Shown: positions 1 to 6,845 of the stretch, piece after piece
How the letters are laid out: each line of letters starts with the position of its first letter
Position numbering within the stretch: the first letter of the stretch is position 1
From: Microaerobacter geothermalis
Lineage (GTDB): Bacteria > Bacillota > Bacilli > DSM-22679
Length of the DNA: 55,528 nucleotides
Reading direction: 5' to 3'
Assembly (NCBI RefSeq): GCF_021608135.1
Contig: NZ_JAKIHL010000001.1
Span: forward strand, 353,744-409,271
Made by a program: the position numbers and the translations under genes
Notes under the pieces: generated by a model
Told to the model about the DNA's origin: nothing
Database searches by the model: none
Seen by the model: only the letters and a program-made list of their open reading frames with translations

Positions 1-800
1 TATTGAATGAGAATTTAGAGGGACTTCCAGAGGATGAGAGTAATTTGGTATTTCAGGTGGCTCAGCAGGTTTTTCAAAAAGCCGGCTTTGGGTATCATCC
101 CCTGGATATGACGATCAAAACCGAAATTCCATTAACCCGAGGTCTTGGAAGCAGTGCTGCAGCTATCATTGGAGGAATGGTCGCTGCCAATGCCCTGATC
201 GGCGAGCCTTTATCAAAGGAAGAGATTTATGTGATGGCTACGGAACTGGAAGGTCATCCGGATAATGTGGGGGCTTCATTATTTGGCGGAATCGTTGTTG
301 CCGTGATGGAGAAAAATATTGTTCCCTTTGTGAAGCTTCTCCCTCCTGAGGATTTAAGTGTTGTTGCAATCATCCCTTCTTTTCACCTACCTACGGAAAA
401 AGCCAGGGGAGTATTACCTCAGCAGTATGAAATCAAGAAGGTGATTCATGCCGTCAGCCATACCGGCCTTTTATTAACTGCTTTGGCTACGGGAAATCTG
501 GATCTTTTGCCGTATGCCATGCAGGATCAGCTCCATCAGCCCTATCGGGCTCCCCTTATTCCCGGAATGAATGAGATTTTACAAACGGCTGTGAATCATG
601 GGGCTTTGGGGGTAGCTTTGAGCGGGGCAGGACCTACTCTGATTGCCTTTACAAAAAAGGGGAAGGAAGATGGGGTCATTCAATTTTTGGAAGATGCTTT
701 CCGAAGGGAACAAATTGAAGCAAAGGGTAGAATTTTGCCCATTGATCACAATGGCGTATCAGTTGAACGATTGTCTGTAAAAAACTCCGCTATCGTCTAG
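1..800 (+). CDS. thrB: Homoserine kinase (5' truncated by window edge)
   Basis: Phosphorylates L-homoserine with ATP in threonine biosynthesis, in the cytoplasm. The frame is open to the left edge, so the first 40 or so residues are missing. The visible part has the GHMP-kinase phosphate loop GLGSSAAA (about residue 47 of the visible frame), the ELEGHPDNVGAS segment and the C-terminal LSGAGPT motif, all typical of ThrB. The TTG at position 3 is probably an internal codon rather than the start. pheA follows after 73 bp with its own promoter-like sequence. The family call is secure; only the N-terminus is unknown. Confidence 0.93.
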   Translation, partial: LNENLEGLPEDESNLVFQVAQQVFQKAGFGYHPLDMTIKTEIPLTRGLGSSAAAIIGGMVAANALIGEPLSKEEIYVMATELEGHPDNVGASLFGGIVVAVMEKNIVPFVKLLPPEDLSVVAIIPSFHLPTEKARGVLPQQYEIKKVIHAVSHTGLLLTALATGNLDLLPYAMQDQLHQPYRAPLIPGMNEILQTAVNHGALGVALSGAGPTLIAFTKKGKEDGVIQFLEDAFRREQIEAKGRILPIDHNGVSVERLSVKNSAIV

Positions 801-811
801 TTTAGTACTGG

Positions 812-840
812 TTGACAGGGGATTGGTCCCATAGTAGAGT
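812..840 (+). promoter_or_regulatory. Candidate sigma-A promoter for pheA
   Basis: TTGACA (812-817), 17 bp spacer and TAGAGT (835-840), in the thrB-pheA gap. It would give a short leader of about 25 nt before the pheA ribosome binding site. Motif match only. Confidence 0.45.
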
Positions 841-873
841 GTATAGAAAAGAAAAGGATAGGAGCAGAATTGA

Positions 874-1758
874 ATGAGACGGAGAATAGCTTTTTTAGGT
901 CCTCGGGGAACATTTACAGAAGAAGCAGCAAGGGCAATCTTTCCTGATGAGGATAAAAATGAGTGGGTTCCTCGCAAAAATATAGCCGATTGTTTAGAGA
1001 CCACCTATCGAAAGGAGACAGATTTTGGAGTGGTCCCCATTGAGAACTCCATTGAAGGATCTGTCAATTTAACTTTGGATTGGCTGATTCATGAGGTGAA
1101 CCTTCCCATCTTGGCTGAAATGGTTCTTCCCATCACTCAGCATCTCCTGGTGGCGAAAAGAGAGATTCCCATAACACTTAATCATGTGGAAAAAGTTTAT
1201 TCACATCCCCATGCGGTAGCACAGTGTCATCATTTCCTAAGAGAATGTCTTCCCCATGTGGAAGTGGAATATACAAACAGCACGGCTGAAGCTGCCCAAT
1301 TTGTGGCGAACAGCCCGGAAAAACCGTGGGCTGCCATTGGAACAAGTTTGGCTGAAGAAATCTATCCGCTTAAAATCCTTCATCATCAAATACAGGATCA
1401 TACCAATAATTATACTCGCTTTATTCTTGTTGGAGAAGAAAATGCGTTTATTGGGCATTCTGAAAAGCAGAAAACAAGTATTTTGGTTACATTGCCTTCT
1501 GACTTCCCAGGGGCCTTGTACCAGGTGTTGGCGGCGTTTGCCTGGAGGAAAATCAACCTCTCCCGCATTGAATCCCGTCCCACCAAGAAGGGCCTTGGAA
1601 GTTACCATTTCTTGATCGATATCGAGCAAGGAATGGATGATGTTCTTCTTCCCGGGGCCTTTGCCGAGATAGAAGCTATCGGTTGCGAAGTGAGATATCT
1701 TGGAACATATCCCTGTTTTATGGTTAAGGAAAGCATCGTAAAAAATAAAATTTCCTGA
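874..1758 (+). CDS. pheA: Prephenate dehydratase
   Basis: Converts prephenate to phenylpyruvate, the committed step of phenylalanine synthesis. At 294 residues it has the usual monofunctional Gram-positive length. The catalytic domain covers about 1-185 and carries the conserved TRF motif (181-183). A C-terminal ACT domain (about 203-285) carries ESRP (233-236), the phenylalanine-binding loop used for feedback inhibition. The ATG at 874 follows GGAG by a suitable distance. It lies after thrB as in many Bacillales, where thrB/pheA genes cluster near obg. Nothing odd. Confidence 0.96.
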   Translation: MRRRIAFLGPRGTFTEEAARAIFPDEDKNEWVPRKNIADCLETTYRKETDFGVVPIENSIEGSVNLTLDWLIHEVNLPILAEMVLPITQHLLVAKREIPITLNHVEKVYSHPHAVAQCHHFLRECLPHVEVEYTNSTAEAAQFVANSPEKPWAAIGTSLAEEIYPLKILHHQIQDHTNNYTRFILVGEENAFIGHSEKQKTSILVTLPSDFPGALYQVLAAFAWRKINLSRIESRPTKKGLGSYHFLIDIEQGMDDVLLPGAFAEIEAIGCEVRYLGTYPCFMVKESIVKNKIS

Positions 1759-1777
1759 AAAAGTTATCCTATTTTCA

Positions 1778-1806
1778 TTGACTTTCTGAGCGCATGCTCG
1801 TATAAT
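1778..1806 (+). promoter_or_regulatory. Sigma-A promoter of the ilvE riboswitch transcript
   Basis: TTGACT (1778-1783), 17 bp spacer, perfect TATAAT (1801-1806). It sits about 75 bp before the riboswitch aptamer and gives a leader of roughly 290 nt to ilvE. Confidence 0.75.
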
Positions 1807-1885
1807 GATCATTAAATTAATTTGAATTTTAATGAAAATTCCATCAGATTTAAGATTATATTTGCGAATCAAATCATTTTAAGCA

Positions 1886-1998
1886 AGTCAGGAGGATATC
1901 TAGGGTTCCGTTTCTATATGGAAGGTCTGGTCCGAGGGATATCAGCATCCAAATGATGTACACCGTGAGGAAAAAAACCTCTGCGGCAGGTTCTGACG
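1886..1998 (+). ncRNA. ykkC-class riboswitch aptamer (ppGpp subtype likely) upstream of ilvE
   Basis: Contains the ykkC signatures CTAGGGTTCCG (1900-1910) and GGTCTGGTCCGAG (about 1924-1936), then ACACCG near 1960. Pairings fit the fold: outer stem GTCAG (1887-1891) with CTGAC (1993-1997); GATATC (1895-1900) with GATATC (1938-1943); TTCC with GGAA as the apical stem; GCATC (1944-1948) with GATGT (1954-1958); GAGG with CCTC. The ykkC fold has guanidine, ppGpp and PRPP subtypes. From the literature as I recall it, the ppGpp subtype (2a) precedes branched-chain amino acid genes, so the ilvE context favours ppGpp. The class call is strong; the ligand is inference from context. Confidence 0.85.
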
Positions 1999-2043
1999 TC
2001 ATCCCATTAATTTTTCACGGGTGTTCTCGATGTTAGGATTTTG
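1993..2043 (+). promoter_or_regulatory. Possible riboswitch expression platform (alternative hairpin)
   Basis: CTGA (1993-1996) and CATC (2000-2003) can re-pair with GATG (2029-2032) and TTAG (2033-2036), followed by ATTTTGTTG. This would compete with the outer aptamer stem, which uses the same CTGAC. Ligand binding would then favour read-through. The stem is weak and the U-tract imperfect, so this is tentative. Confidence 0.35.
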
Positions 2044-2103
2044 TTGTAGAGGTATTTCTTTTACACTTAATGGTCTAAATATGGGGTGGAGGTGCCTACT
2101 GTA

Positions 2104-3003
2104 ATGAGTAGATGGATTTATTTAAATGGAGAGTTTGTTTCGAAAGAAGACGCAAAAATTTCGGTATTTGATCATGGTTTTTTGTATGGAGATGGGATTT
2201 TTGAAGGAATTCGTGTATACAGCGGGAATGTGTTTAAACTGAAGGAACATATTGACAGGCTTTATGATTCTGCCCGGTCTATTATGCTTGAAATTCCCAT
2301 GAACAAGGAACAAATGATACAAGCTGTGGTTGAATCTGTTCGAAAGAATGAATTAAAGGATGCTTATATTCGTCTGGTTGTATCCAGGGGTGTCGGAGAT
2401 CTGGGGTTAGATCCCTTCAAATGTAAGAAACCAGAAATCATTATTATTGTGGATAATATTTCTTTATTTCCCAAAGAACTTTATGAAAATGGTCTTCCTA
2501 TAGTTACAGTGCCAACCAGAAGAAATGTACCAGATGCTTTAAATCCAAAGATTAAGTCGTTAAACTATTTAAATAACGTATTGGTGAAGATTGAAGCCAG
2601 CTTGGCAGGTGTGAAGGAAGCTTTAATGCTAAATGCCCAAGGGTATGTGTCAGAAGGTTCCGGTGACAATGTCTTTATCGTCAAAAAAGGGGTCGTTATC
2701 ACACCTCCATCCTATTTGGGAGCCCTGGAAGGAATTACACGAAATACCATCATGGAAATTGCCGAGAAGCTTGGATACACAGTAAAGGAAGAGCCATTTA
2801 CCCGTCATGATGTCTATACTGCTGATGAGGTTTTCTTAACCGGAACCGCGGCAGAAGTTATAGCCGTTGTACAGGTTGATGGCAGACCGATCGGAAGCGG
2901 AAAACCTGGAAACATTACAAATCAACTATTGGAAGAATTCCGTAAAGTAGTTACCACAGATGGAGTTCAAGTTTATGAAGGAATCGCCGAAAAGGCCGTT
3001 TAA
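2104..3003 (+). CDS. ilvE: Branched-chain amino acid aminotransferase
   Basis: PLP-dependent class IV aminotransferase for the last step of valine, leucine and isoleucine synthesis. The 299-residue protein has the fold-type IV N-terminus with GFLYGDGIFEGIR, the PLP lysine K151 in the KSLNY context, and the YVSEGSGDN stretch with E184. The ATG at 2104 is preferred over an in-frame GTG at 2086 because GGTGGAGGTG (2085-2094) is placed correctly for the ATG and would lie inside the longer form. It is alone behind a ykkC-class leader and followed by a strong terminator, so it is a single-gene unit. A D-amino acid transaminase or ADC lyase is possible, but the riboswitch context supports IlvE. Confidence 0.9.
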   Translation: MSRWIYLNGEFVSKEDAKISVFDHGFLYGDGIFEGIRVYSGNVFKLKEHIDRLYDSARSIMLEIPMNKEQMIQAVVESVRKNELKDAYIRLVVSRGVGDLGLDPFKCKKPEIIIIVDNISLFPKELYENGLPIVTVPTRRNVPDALNPKIKSLNYLNNVLVKIEASLAGVKEALMLNAQGYVSEGSGDNVFIVKKGVVITPPSYLGALEGITRNTIMEIAEKLGYTVKEEPFTRHDVYTADEVFLTGTAAEVIAVVQVDGRPIGSGKPGNITNQLLEEFRKVVTTDGVQVYEGIAEKAV

Positions 3004-3043
3004 TCCCGGTGTCGGGTACCTCGAAATTTGTCGAATAAAAAAA

Positions 3044-3073
3044 ACATCCGCAGAGAAATCTGCGGATGTTTTT
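3044..3073. terminator. Rho-independent terminator after ilvE
   Basis: ACATCCGCAGA / TCTGCGGATGT hairpin with a GAAA loop, followed by a T-run and preceded by an A-run, so it could work in both directions. Confidence 0.9.
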
Positions 3074-3133
3074 ATGAGCAAAACGCCCATGGGTGCATAT
3101 GATATAATGAAATTTTCGCCTAGGGAGGTAGTC

Positions 3134-3832
3134 ATGTTGAAAATTCATGTGGTCCAAAAAGGAGATACCCTTTGGAAACTGTCAAAGAAATATCAGGTGG
3201 AATTTGAAACTTTGAAAAAAGTAAATTCTCACCTTAAAGATCCGGACGTTTTAAGGCCTGGAATGAAAATTAAAATTCCCACCCCTGGATTTCCTGTAAA
3301 ACCAAAAAAGGAAAAAGCTTTTATTCATCCTGTAACACCCGTAGAGGAAATCGTTGAAAAAAAACAGATGGAAGCTACAAAGGCAGAGATTTCTAAAGTA
3401 GAGCATAAATCTGAGATGTTCAAAGCAGAAGTTAAAGAATCTCTGACCGTAAAAGAAGAATCTTCAATTGCAAGGAAAGATGAATCGGCAGATTCTTCAG
3501 CCAAAATGAAAAGTTACCCCTATCCGATGTATTCCATGAATCCAATGGTTCCAACATATCCGATGTACCAAACTCCCAATATCCATCACCACCATCCAGA
3601 AAGGGACTCCATCGAATCCAGTCCGCTTACCTTTCCCCAGCAAATGACGATGGGAACCATTCCCTATGGATGCTGCCCCATGTATATGATGGGACAGGTT
3701 CAACCTTATTATGGAATGAATTCCTATCCGATGAATCCATACAATTTCAAGCCCTATGGAACATACTTTCCAATGCCCGTGGTTCCGCCAATGATGATTC
3801 CTTCTTTTGAAGAAGAAAGTTCCAGCTTTTAA
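3134..3832 (+). CDS. safA: SafA-like spore coat morphogenetic protein with N-terminal LysM
   Basis: Binds peptidoglycan-like spore cortex and organises the inner coat, by analogy with SafA. The ATG at 3134 is chosen because CTAGGGAGGTA (3119-3129) precedes it; the frame is open further upstream but runs through the ilvE terminator. An N-terminal LysM domain (residues 1-50) opens with MLKIHVVQKGDTLW and ends in a PGMKIKIP stretch. Then comes a Lys/Glu-rich linker and a low-complexity tail rich in Met, Tyr, Pro and His (YPMY/NPM repeats and an HHHH run), as in SafA. The 232 residues are shorter than B. subtilis SafA. A coat kinase-like gene follows. SpoVID is an alternative, because it pairs with ysxE in Bacillus, but its LysM is C-terminal. 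Confidence 0.75.
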   Translation: MLKIHVVQKGDTLWKLSKKYQVEFETLKKVNSHLKDPDVLRPGMKIKIPTPGFPVKPKKEKAFIHPVTPVEEIVEKKQMEATKAEISKVEHKSEMFKAEVKESLTVKEESSIARKDESADSSAKMKSYPYPMYSMNPMVPTYPMYQTPNIHHHHPERDSIESSPLTFPQQMTMGTIPYGCCPMYMMGQVQPYYGMNSYPMNPYNFKPYGTYFPMPVVPPMMIPSFEEESSSF

Positions 3833-3941
3833 TTTCTAACCGGCACTCTCTTTTGAGGCCCGAAATGACCCTTCTTTTTGATCAACTCGGGCTTCAATTC
3901 TTACATATGCATGTTCCCGAAGATTGAAGGAGGCATTGATC

Positions 3942-4964
3942 ATGGACATTCTTTTCCAAAAAGCGTCTCATTTTCTCGGAGAAAAAATATATCTATGGAA
4001 AAAATGGGGGAATCTTTGGTATATTGGGGCCTCCCATGGGGCATACATGATGAAATCATACCCGTCTGACAAAGACTTGGATTGGCTTCATTCGTTGTCA
4101 ACCCAGGTGATAAACAATCAATTTACCAATGTGTGTTCCTTTAGAGTAAAAAATGGGGTTCCTTTTTTTGAGCATCAGGGTCATTGGTTTATGGTCATGC
4201 CTTACATACCAGGGCGTCAAATGACTTATCAGAAGATTACGGATGCACAGCAAGCGGCAGTTTCTTTAGCTCAGTTCCATCAGGCAGCCCAGAGAATCAA
4301 GGGCGGAAAAGAGATAACGGGGATACCTTTATATGAGAAATGGATGCAGCGAGTAAAGAATTTTGAAAGGTCTTTGGAAAAGATAGGTCTAAATTATCCC
4401 AAAAGTCCATTGGAGTTATGGATGATTCAAAATGGGGCTAGAATTCTAAAGGAGGCCTATCATGCTTTAGAAGAGCTGCCGATGTCTTTATTAAAAGAAC
4501 TTACATTCAAAGATGCCGCAAAATCTGCTGTAGCCCACCGGGATGTAGCCAGTCATAACTTTTTAAAAACAGCAGAAGGAGAGGTCTATATTATCGATCT
4601 AGATACAGCGGGCATTGATCTTCAATTGGGAGATTTGGTCCAATTGATTAACCGGGTTATGGTTGAACAAAATTGGAACGATTATTTTCTTGCCGATATT
4701 GTGAATCGATATCAGGATTATATTCCTTTAGAGGAGAGGGAGTTAGTTCTTCTCTCATTTTTACTACGTTTCCCTTCAGATATCATGAGAGAGATAAACG
4801 GTGTTTTATTCAAAAAAAAAGGATACCGGCAAAACCGGGTATTTCACTTTATTAAGCGATATGAAGGTCAATGGAATAAAAGAAAAGAGGTTATTCGTTC
4901 TTATTTGAAGCTGTTTCCTGTTCTCCATTACTCATCTTATGTAAATATTTATGACAAAGCTTGA
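3942..4964 (+). CDS. ysxE: Spore coat-associated kinase-like protein (CotS/YsxE/YutH family)
   Basis: Aminoglycoside phosphotransferase-fold protein of the CotS family, found on spore coats; the substrate is unknown. The 340-residue protein has a kinase-like catalytic loop with HRD (199-201) and N206, then IDLD (218-221) in the position of the metal-binding aspartate, so the kinase site looks intact. The ATG at 3942 lies 8 bp after AAGGAGG (3927-3933); an upstream in-frame TTG overlaps that site and is rejected. In B. subtilis ysxE follows spoVID; here it follows a LysM coat gene, which supports the assignment. The specific paralogue is uncertain. Confidence 0.72.
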   Translation: MDILFQKASHFLGEKIYLWKKWGNLWYIGASHGAYMMKSYPSDKDLDWLHSLSTQVINNQFTNVCSFRVKNGVPFFEHQGHWFMVMPYIPGRQMTYQKITDAQQAAVSLAQFHQAAQRIKGGKEITGIPLYEKWMQRVKNFERSLEKIGLNYPKSPLELWMIQNGARILKEAYHALEELPMSLLKELTFKDAAKSAVAHRDVASHNFLKTAEGEVYIIDLDTAGIDLQLGDLVQLINRVMVEQNWNDYFLADIVNRYQDYIPLEERELVLLSFLLRFPSDIMREINGVLFKKKGYRQNRVFHFIKRYEGQWNKRKEVIRSYLKLFPVLHYSSYVNIYDKA

Positions 4965-4980
4965 CAAGAATGGTTATAAT
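4951..4980 (+). promoter_or_regulatory. Candidate sigma-A promoter for nadE
   Basis: ATGACA (4951-4956), 18 bp spacer, perfect TATAAT (4975-4980), overlapping the end of the kinase-like gene. A TTGACA at 4961 is too close to this -10 to be its partner. Confidence 0.55.
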
Positions 4981-5034
4981 AGAGTTGAGGCTCTATGCAC
5001 ATCAATAAATCCATTATAAAAAGGGGAGTATACC

Positions 5035-5787
5035 ATGACGTTGGATGAAAAAATTGAAAAAGTTGTGGATTGGCTGCGCGAAAAAGTGAAAGAAGCAGGG
5101 GCCAACGGGCTTGTTGTCGGAATCAGCGGTGGGGTTGACTCTGCCCTTGTTACCTTTCTGATAAAAAAGGCATTTCCTGAAAACTCCCTGGGAGTCATCA
5201 TGCCAATCAAGAGCAATCCAAAGGATAGGGAAGATGCGTTAAAGGTGGTGGAAGCTTCTGGTATCTCATATCTTGACGTGGATCTTTCCGAAGCCCATCA
5301 TGTGATTTATGGCAAGGTCACTTCTGCATTAACTGAGAAGAAGTTAATCGAAGAAGGGACAAGTCTTAGGATGGCTGATGCTAATCTAAGAGCCAGAATT
5401 AGAATGAGCACCTTATATACCGTTGCCAATTCGTTAAATTACCTGGTGGTGGGAACGGATAATGCCGCAGAAACCTATACCGGTTATTTTACAAAATATG
5501 GCGATGGAGGGGTGGATATCCTTCCTATCTCCAATTTAACTAAACGGGAGGTAAAAAAGTGGGCTGCCCATTTGGGTGTACCAGAAGCGATTCTTACTAA
5601 AGCGCCATCTGCTGGTTTATGGGAAGGACAGACAGATGAACAGGAAATGGGGACCACCTATGATATGGTGGATGATCTGCTAGAAGGAAAAGAGATTCCG
5701 CAAAAGGACAGGGAGATCATTGAGAGAATGCATAAACGTTCCGAACATAAACGGATGTTGCCCCCGTCTGCTCCTAAATTTATCTAG
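5035..5787 (+). CDS. nadE: NH3-dependent NAD+ synthetase
   Basis: Amidates deamido-NAD+ to NAD+ using ammonia and ATP. The 250-residue protein has the N-type PP-loop GISGGVDSA (about 30-38), the TDNAAETYTGYFTKYGDGG substrate-binding region and the C-terminal KRSEHKR segment. It lacks the N-terminal glutaminase domain of larger NadE proteins, so it uses free ammonia. The ATG follows AAAAGGGGAG. It is flanked by spore and regulatory genes and is probably monocistronic or just ahead of the cooA-like gene (59 bp gap). Confidence 0.95.
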   Translation: MTLDEKIEKVVDWLREKVKEAGANGLVVGISGGVDSALVTFLIKKAFPENSLGVIMPIKSNPKDREDALKVVEASGISYLDVDLSEAHHVIYGKVTSALTEKKLIEEGTSLRMADANLRARIRMSTLYTVANSLNYLVVGTDNAAETYTGYFTKYGDGGVDILPISNLTKREVKKWAAHLGVPEAILTKAPSAGLWEGQTDEQEMGTTYDMVDDLLEGKEIPQKDREIIERMHKRSEHKRMLPPSAPKFI

Positions 5788-5846
5788 TAAAGAAAATGAG
5801 AAGACTATATGTACTTGTAGAAGTCAATCTATCGGGGGGAAGCTGA

Positions 5847-6527
5847 ATGCCCACTAGGATGAAATTAACTGATATCGATTTAATAAATGTTTTAAGTTCT
5901 CCGTCTTGCAGCAATTACTTTAAAGAGTTTAAAGAGAAAAAATATACCAAGAAGGAGATACTTTTTACTCCGAAAGAACAGGATAATTTTGCTTTTTTAA
6001 TTAAGTCTGGTAAAGTACGTGTTTATCTTGTTAATGAATATAAAGAGTTTACATTATCTATTTTAAGACCTGGAGATATTTTTAGTACACATACCAGGAC
6101 TTTTTGCCAAGCTTTAGAAGATACTACTATTTTAGTTACCGATATTCAAGTTTTAAGAAAGATAATCGCAGATATACCTGATGTAGCATTGGTTATGGTT
6201 CATGTTCTTGGTGTTTTACTTAAAAATTCTATTACGATTATTAATGGTTTGGCTTTTAAAGAGGTTCGCTTAAGACTGGTAGAATTTTTAATTTATGCGG
6301 TAGAGGATATTGGAATACAAGTACCAGAGGGTATTCAGCTTGATATGGGTATGTCAACAGAGGATATAGCGAATATGATAGGGTCATCCCGTCAAACCGT
6401 ATCGACGATATTGAGTGATCTACAAAAAATGGAAATTTTGGAGAAAGTAAATCGACATACGTACCTTATTAAAGATCTAAAAAAATTAAAAGACTTGGTT
6501 CACGAATGTGATGACCCCTTAAAGTAG
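5847..6527 (+). CDS. cooA: CooA-type CO-sensing heme transcriptional activator (CRP/FNR family)
   Basis: Cytoplasmic CRP/FNR protein of 226 residues: cyclic-nucleotide-like sensor domain (about 1-130), long dimerisation helix (about 130-165) and C-terminal HTH, with STEDIANMIGSSRQTVSTIL as the DNA-reading region. The line GDIFSTHTRTF has His82 at the heme-ligand position of Carboxydothermus CooA as I remember it. The protein begins Met-Pro, and in Rhodospirillum CooA the processed N-terminal Pro2 is the second heme ligand. The redox-switch cysteine before the His is Ser here, so Fe(III) ligation may differ. The ATG follows CGGGGGGAAGC. A CooA-like palindrome lies 90 bp downstream, before a nickel permease and hydrogenase operon. 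No CO dehydrogenase is in the window. A plain CRP/FNR role is the alternative. Confidence 0.85.
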   Translation: MPTRMKLTDIDLINVLSSPSCSNYFKEFKEKKYTKKEILFTPKEQDNFAFLIKSGKVRVYLVNEYKEFTLSILRPGDIFSTHTRTFCQALEDTTILVTDIQVLRKIIADIPDVALVMVHVLGVLLKNSITIINGLAFKEVRLRLVEFLIYAVEDIGIQVPEGIQLDMGMSTEDIANMIGSSRQTVSTILSDLQKMEILEKVNRHTYLIKDLKKLKDLVHECDDPLK

Positions 6528-6616
6528 AAATAGGAAAATATCTCTCCAAATGGGTTTTAATAAATAAAGGGATTATTCAATTTTAAGTAGATAAAAAACT
6601 TTTGGCTTTTCCGTTT

Positions 6617-6636
6617 ACTGTCAGCTGTACGACAGT
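6617..6636. promoter_or_regulatory. CooA-like operator
   Basis: ACTGTCAGCTGTACGACAGT, a 20-bp near-palindrome containing TGTCA-N6-CGACA. That is the CooA recognition sequence as I recall it from the R. rubrum coo promoters. It lies directly downstream of the cooA-like gene. Its centre (6626.5) is about 41.5 bp before the predicted start of transcription, a class II activator position. Confidence 0.7.
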
Positions 6637-6655
6637 AATTTTTATTTGCGTTTGT

Positions 6656-6661
6656 TACACT
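6656..6661 (+). promoter_or_regulatory. -10 element of the putative CooA-activated promoter
   Basis: TACACT at 6656-6661 with start of transcription predicted near 6668. No good -35 hexamer is present, because that region is occupied by the CooA-like operator, as expected for an activator-dependent promoter. The leader to the next gene would be about 180 nt. Confidence 0.45.
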
Positions 6662-6697
6662 GAAAAAGAAATAATCTATTTTGCTTTTTCGCCAATT

Positions 6698-6790
6698 GTC
6701 ATAGTTCATAGGGCACCGAAAAGTGTAGAACTGGGATACCAAAGCTTCATCAGGATGCGTGGAAGTAATCCATTAGGATGTGGTGGAAGT
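6698..6790 (+). other. Structured-looking leader with imperfect tandem repeat
   Basis: AGTTC pairs with GAACT around an inner CAC/GTG stem (about 6703-6732). Then two imperfect copies of a 19-20 nt unit follow, CATCAGGATGCG-TGGAAGT (6748-6766) and CATTAGGATGTGGTGGAAGT (6771-6790), 23 bp apart. I compared it by eye with c-di-GMP-I, NiCo, cobalamin and Moco riboswitches and did not find a convincing match. It could be an uncharacterised leader of the nickel-permease gene. The 6528-6616 stretch before the operator shows nothing recognisable. Confidence 0.3.
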
Positions 6791-6845
6791 TTGCTGAAAT
6801 TATCTTTATGACTCTCTAGATAGAACGGGAAAGGAAGAAAAGGAA

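Noticed and set aside
3097-3105. CATATGATA as a sigma-K -10 for the SafA-like gene
   Set aside because: It fits CATANNNTA but no AC-type -35 at the right distance was found; not supported enough to annotate.
3857-3896. GCCCGA/TCGGGC inverted repeat between the LysM gene and the kinase gene
   Set aside because: Six-base arms around a loop of over 20 nt without a T-run; too weak for a terminator call.
6698-6795. c-di-GMP-I (GEMM) riboswitch before the nickel-permease gene
   Set aside because: Fragments such as AGGGCA and CCAAAGC resemble it, but the order of stems, the GGGACGCAAAGCC core and the tetraloop receptor do not fit.
6602-6811. 69-codon open frame over the region upstream of the nickel-permease gene
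   Set aside because: It has no ribosome binding site, covers the CooA-like operator and -10, and its composition is not coding-like.
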